Shown: one piece after another, positions 6,044 through 7,028 of the stretch
Numbering within the stretch: position 1 is the first letter of the stretch
Layout of the letters: each line of letters starts with the position of its first letter
Assembly: GCA_030632625.1 (NCBI GenBank)
Contig: DAOVUK010000161.1
Location: 1-7,028, forward strand
Direction of reading: 5' to 3'
From: Gammaproteobacteria bacterium
Lineage (GTDB): Bacteria; Pseudomonadota; Gammaproteobacteria; GRL18
DNA length: 7,028 nt
Position numbers and translations under genes: made by a program
The notes under the pieces: model-generated
What the model saw: only the letters and a program-made list of their open reading frames with translations
What the model was told of the DNA's origin: nothing
Database searches by the model: none

Positions 6044-7028
6044 CTAACTACCCGGCCCAACCATACATTTCTTGTGATCAATGTGATACTGAAATTCATC
6101 ACGATAATGCTTAAGGAAACCCTGCACCGGCATAGAGGCTGCTTCACCTAATGCACAAATTGTCCGACCCATAATATCACCCGCCACTTTATCCAGCAGA
6201 TCGATATCTTCCTGTTTGCCATGACCATGTTCAATACGATGCAATACTCGAGACAGCCAGCCGGTACCTTCACGGCAGGGGGTACATTGTCCACAGGATT
6301 CTTCATGATAAAAATGAGATAAACGTGCCAGAGCATTCACCATACAGACTTTATCATCCAGTATGATCACTGCACCTGAACCCAGCATTGAACCAGCGGC
6401 CTGAATACCATCATAGTCCATAGTTACATCCATCATTATTTCACCAGGAATAACGGGAGAAGAACTACCACCGGGAATAACGGCTTTTAGTTTGTAGCCG
6501 TCTTTCATACCACCGCACATTTCCAGTAACTCAGAAAAGGGAGTGCCCATATCAATTTCATAATTGCCCGGACGTTTGACATTACCCGACACAGAAAACA
6601 TTTTTGTGCCGCCATTATTCGGCTTGCCATGTTCTAAAAACCACTGACCGCCTTTTTCCACAATAACAGGTACTGATGCCAGGGTTTCAGTGTTGTTGAT
6701 GGTTGTCGGCTTACCATAAAGTCCATAACTGGCAGGAAATGGCGGTTTAAAACGCGGCTGACCTTTTTTACCTTCTATTGATTCCAGTAAAGCGGTTTCT
6801 TCGCCACAAATATAAGCGCCGCCGCCCAGATGAGAGTGTGCATCAAAATTAAAATCTGAACCAAACAGTTTTTCGCCCAGGTAACCCGCTTCACGTGCTT
6901 CTTTCAAGGCATTATCAAAACGGCTATAGGGTTCCCAGAACTCACCACGGATATAATTGTAACCAGTATCAGCACCAATACAATAGCCGGCAATTGCCAT
7001 GCCTTCAATTAATTGATGAGGGTTATAA
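6044..7028 (-). CDS. nuoF: NADH-quinone oxidoreductase subunit F (NADH/FMN-binding), 5' end missing
   Basis: Subunit that oxidises NADH with FMN and passes electrons to cluster N3, then to NuoG. The frame is open to the right edge: 327 codons are present, the first nine being YNPHQLIEG before the internal Met at 7000, which is not the start because this stretch matches the family's HxLIEG...IAGY region. About 100 N-terminal residues are missing, including the glycine-rich NADH/FMN loop. Visible signatures, numbered from the window edge: GGGAYICGEETALLESIEG at about 68-86, KPPFPA near 94-99, TINNTETLA near 109-117, and the N3 [4Fe-4S] ligands Cys245, 248 and 251 (SCGQCTPCREG) with Cys291 (GRTICALGEAASMP). 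The stop is TAG at 6046-6044, followed by the 108-bp repeat-rich spacer before nuoG. Confidence 0.98.
   Translation of the reverse strand, partial: YNPHQLIEGMAIAGYCIGADTGYNYIRGEFWEPYSRFDNALKEAREAGYLGEKLFGSDFNFDAHSHLGGGAYICGEETALLESIEGKKGQPRFKPPFPASYGLYGKPTTINNTETLASVPVIVEKGGQWFLEHGKPNNGGTKMFSVSGNVKRPGNYEIDMGTPFSELLEMCGGMKDGYKLKAVIPGGSSSPVIPGEIMMDVTMDYDGIQAAGSMLGSGAVIILDDKVCMVNALARLSHFYHEESCGQCTPCREGTGWLSRVLHRIEHGHGKQEDIDLLDKVAGDIMGRTICALGEAASMPVQGFLKHYRDEFQYHIDHKKCMVGPGS

Noticed and set aside
6044..7000. Met at 7000 as the nuoF start
   Set aside because: The frame continues upstream without a stop and those codons match the conserved LIEG region, so the gene runs off the window edge.

Overview
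The window is one uninterrupted piece of a bacterial nuo operon, which encodes respiratory complex I (proton-pumping NADH:quinone oxidoreductase). Every gene is on the minus strand, so transcription runs from high to low coordinates in the order nuoF (partial, enters at the right edge), nuoG, nuoH, nuoI, nuoJ, nuoK, nuoL (partial, leaves at the left edge). No gene on the plus strand, RNA gene, insertion sequence, CRISPR array or convincing promoter or terminator was seen. The plus-strand open frames are shadows of the nuo genes.

Organism: the gene order, the 'mitochondrial-like' NuoG and NuoI sequences and the moderate, slightly AT-leaning base composition suggest a proteobacterium. A gammaproteobacterium outside the enteric group (one with alpha/beta-type complex I) is the best guess. 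NuoG keeps ligands for clusters N1b, N4 and N5 but not an intact N7 site, unlike Escherichia coli. The taxon is inferred from remembered family sequences and cannot be fixed from this window.

Layout: 7028-6044 nuoF; 6043-5936 a 108-bp spacer made largely of short tandem arrays; 5935-3545 nuoG; 12 bp; 3532-2477 nuoH; 2476-2395 an 82-bp spacer with a possible 23-codon ORF built on a 15-bp degenerate tandem repeat; 2394-1906 nuoI; 73 bp; 1832-1218 nuoJ; a 1-bp overlap; 1218-913 nuoK; 4 bp; 908-1 nuoL. NuoF takes hydride from NADH. NuoG and NuoI carry electrons through Fe-S clusters to the quinone site next to NuoH. NuoH, NuoJ, NuoK and NuoL form membrane-arm parts that couple this to proton translocation.

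The genes themselves are ordinary. The points worth a second look lie between them: (1) a possible translated micro-ORF between nuoH and nuoI, with a good Shine-Dalgarno, internal pentapeptide periodicity, and a stop overlapping the TTG start of nuoI; (2) two opposed 7-bp tandem arrays forming a possible mRNA hairpin between nuoF and nuoG; (3) non-ATG starts for nuoH (TTG), nuoI (TTG) and nuoL (GTG), each with a clear Shine-Dalgarno. I found no evidence of an entirely new system.
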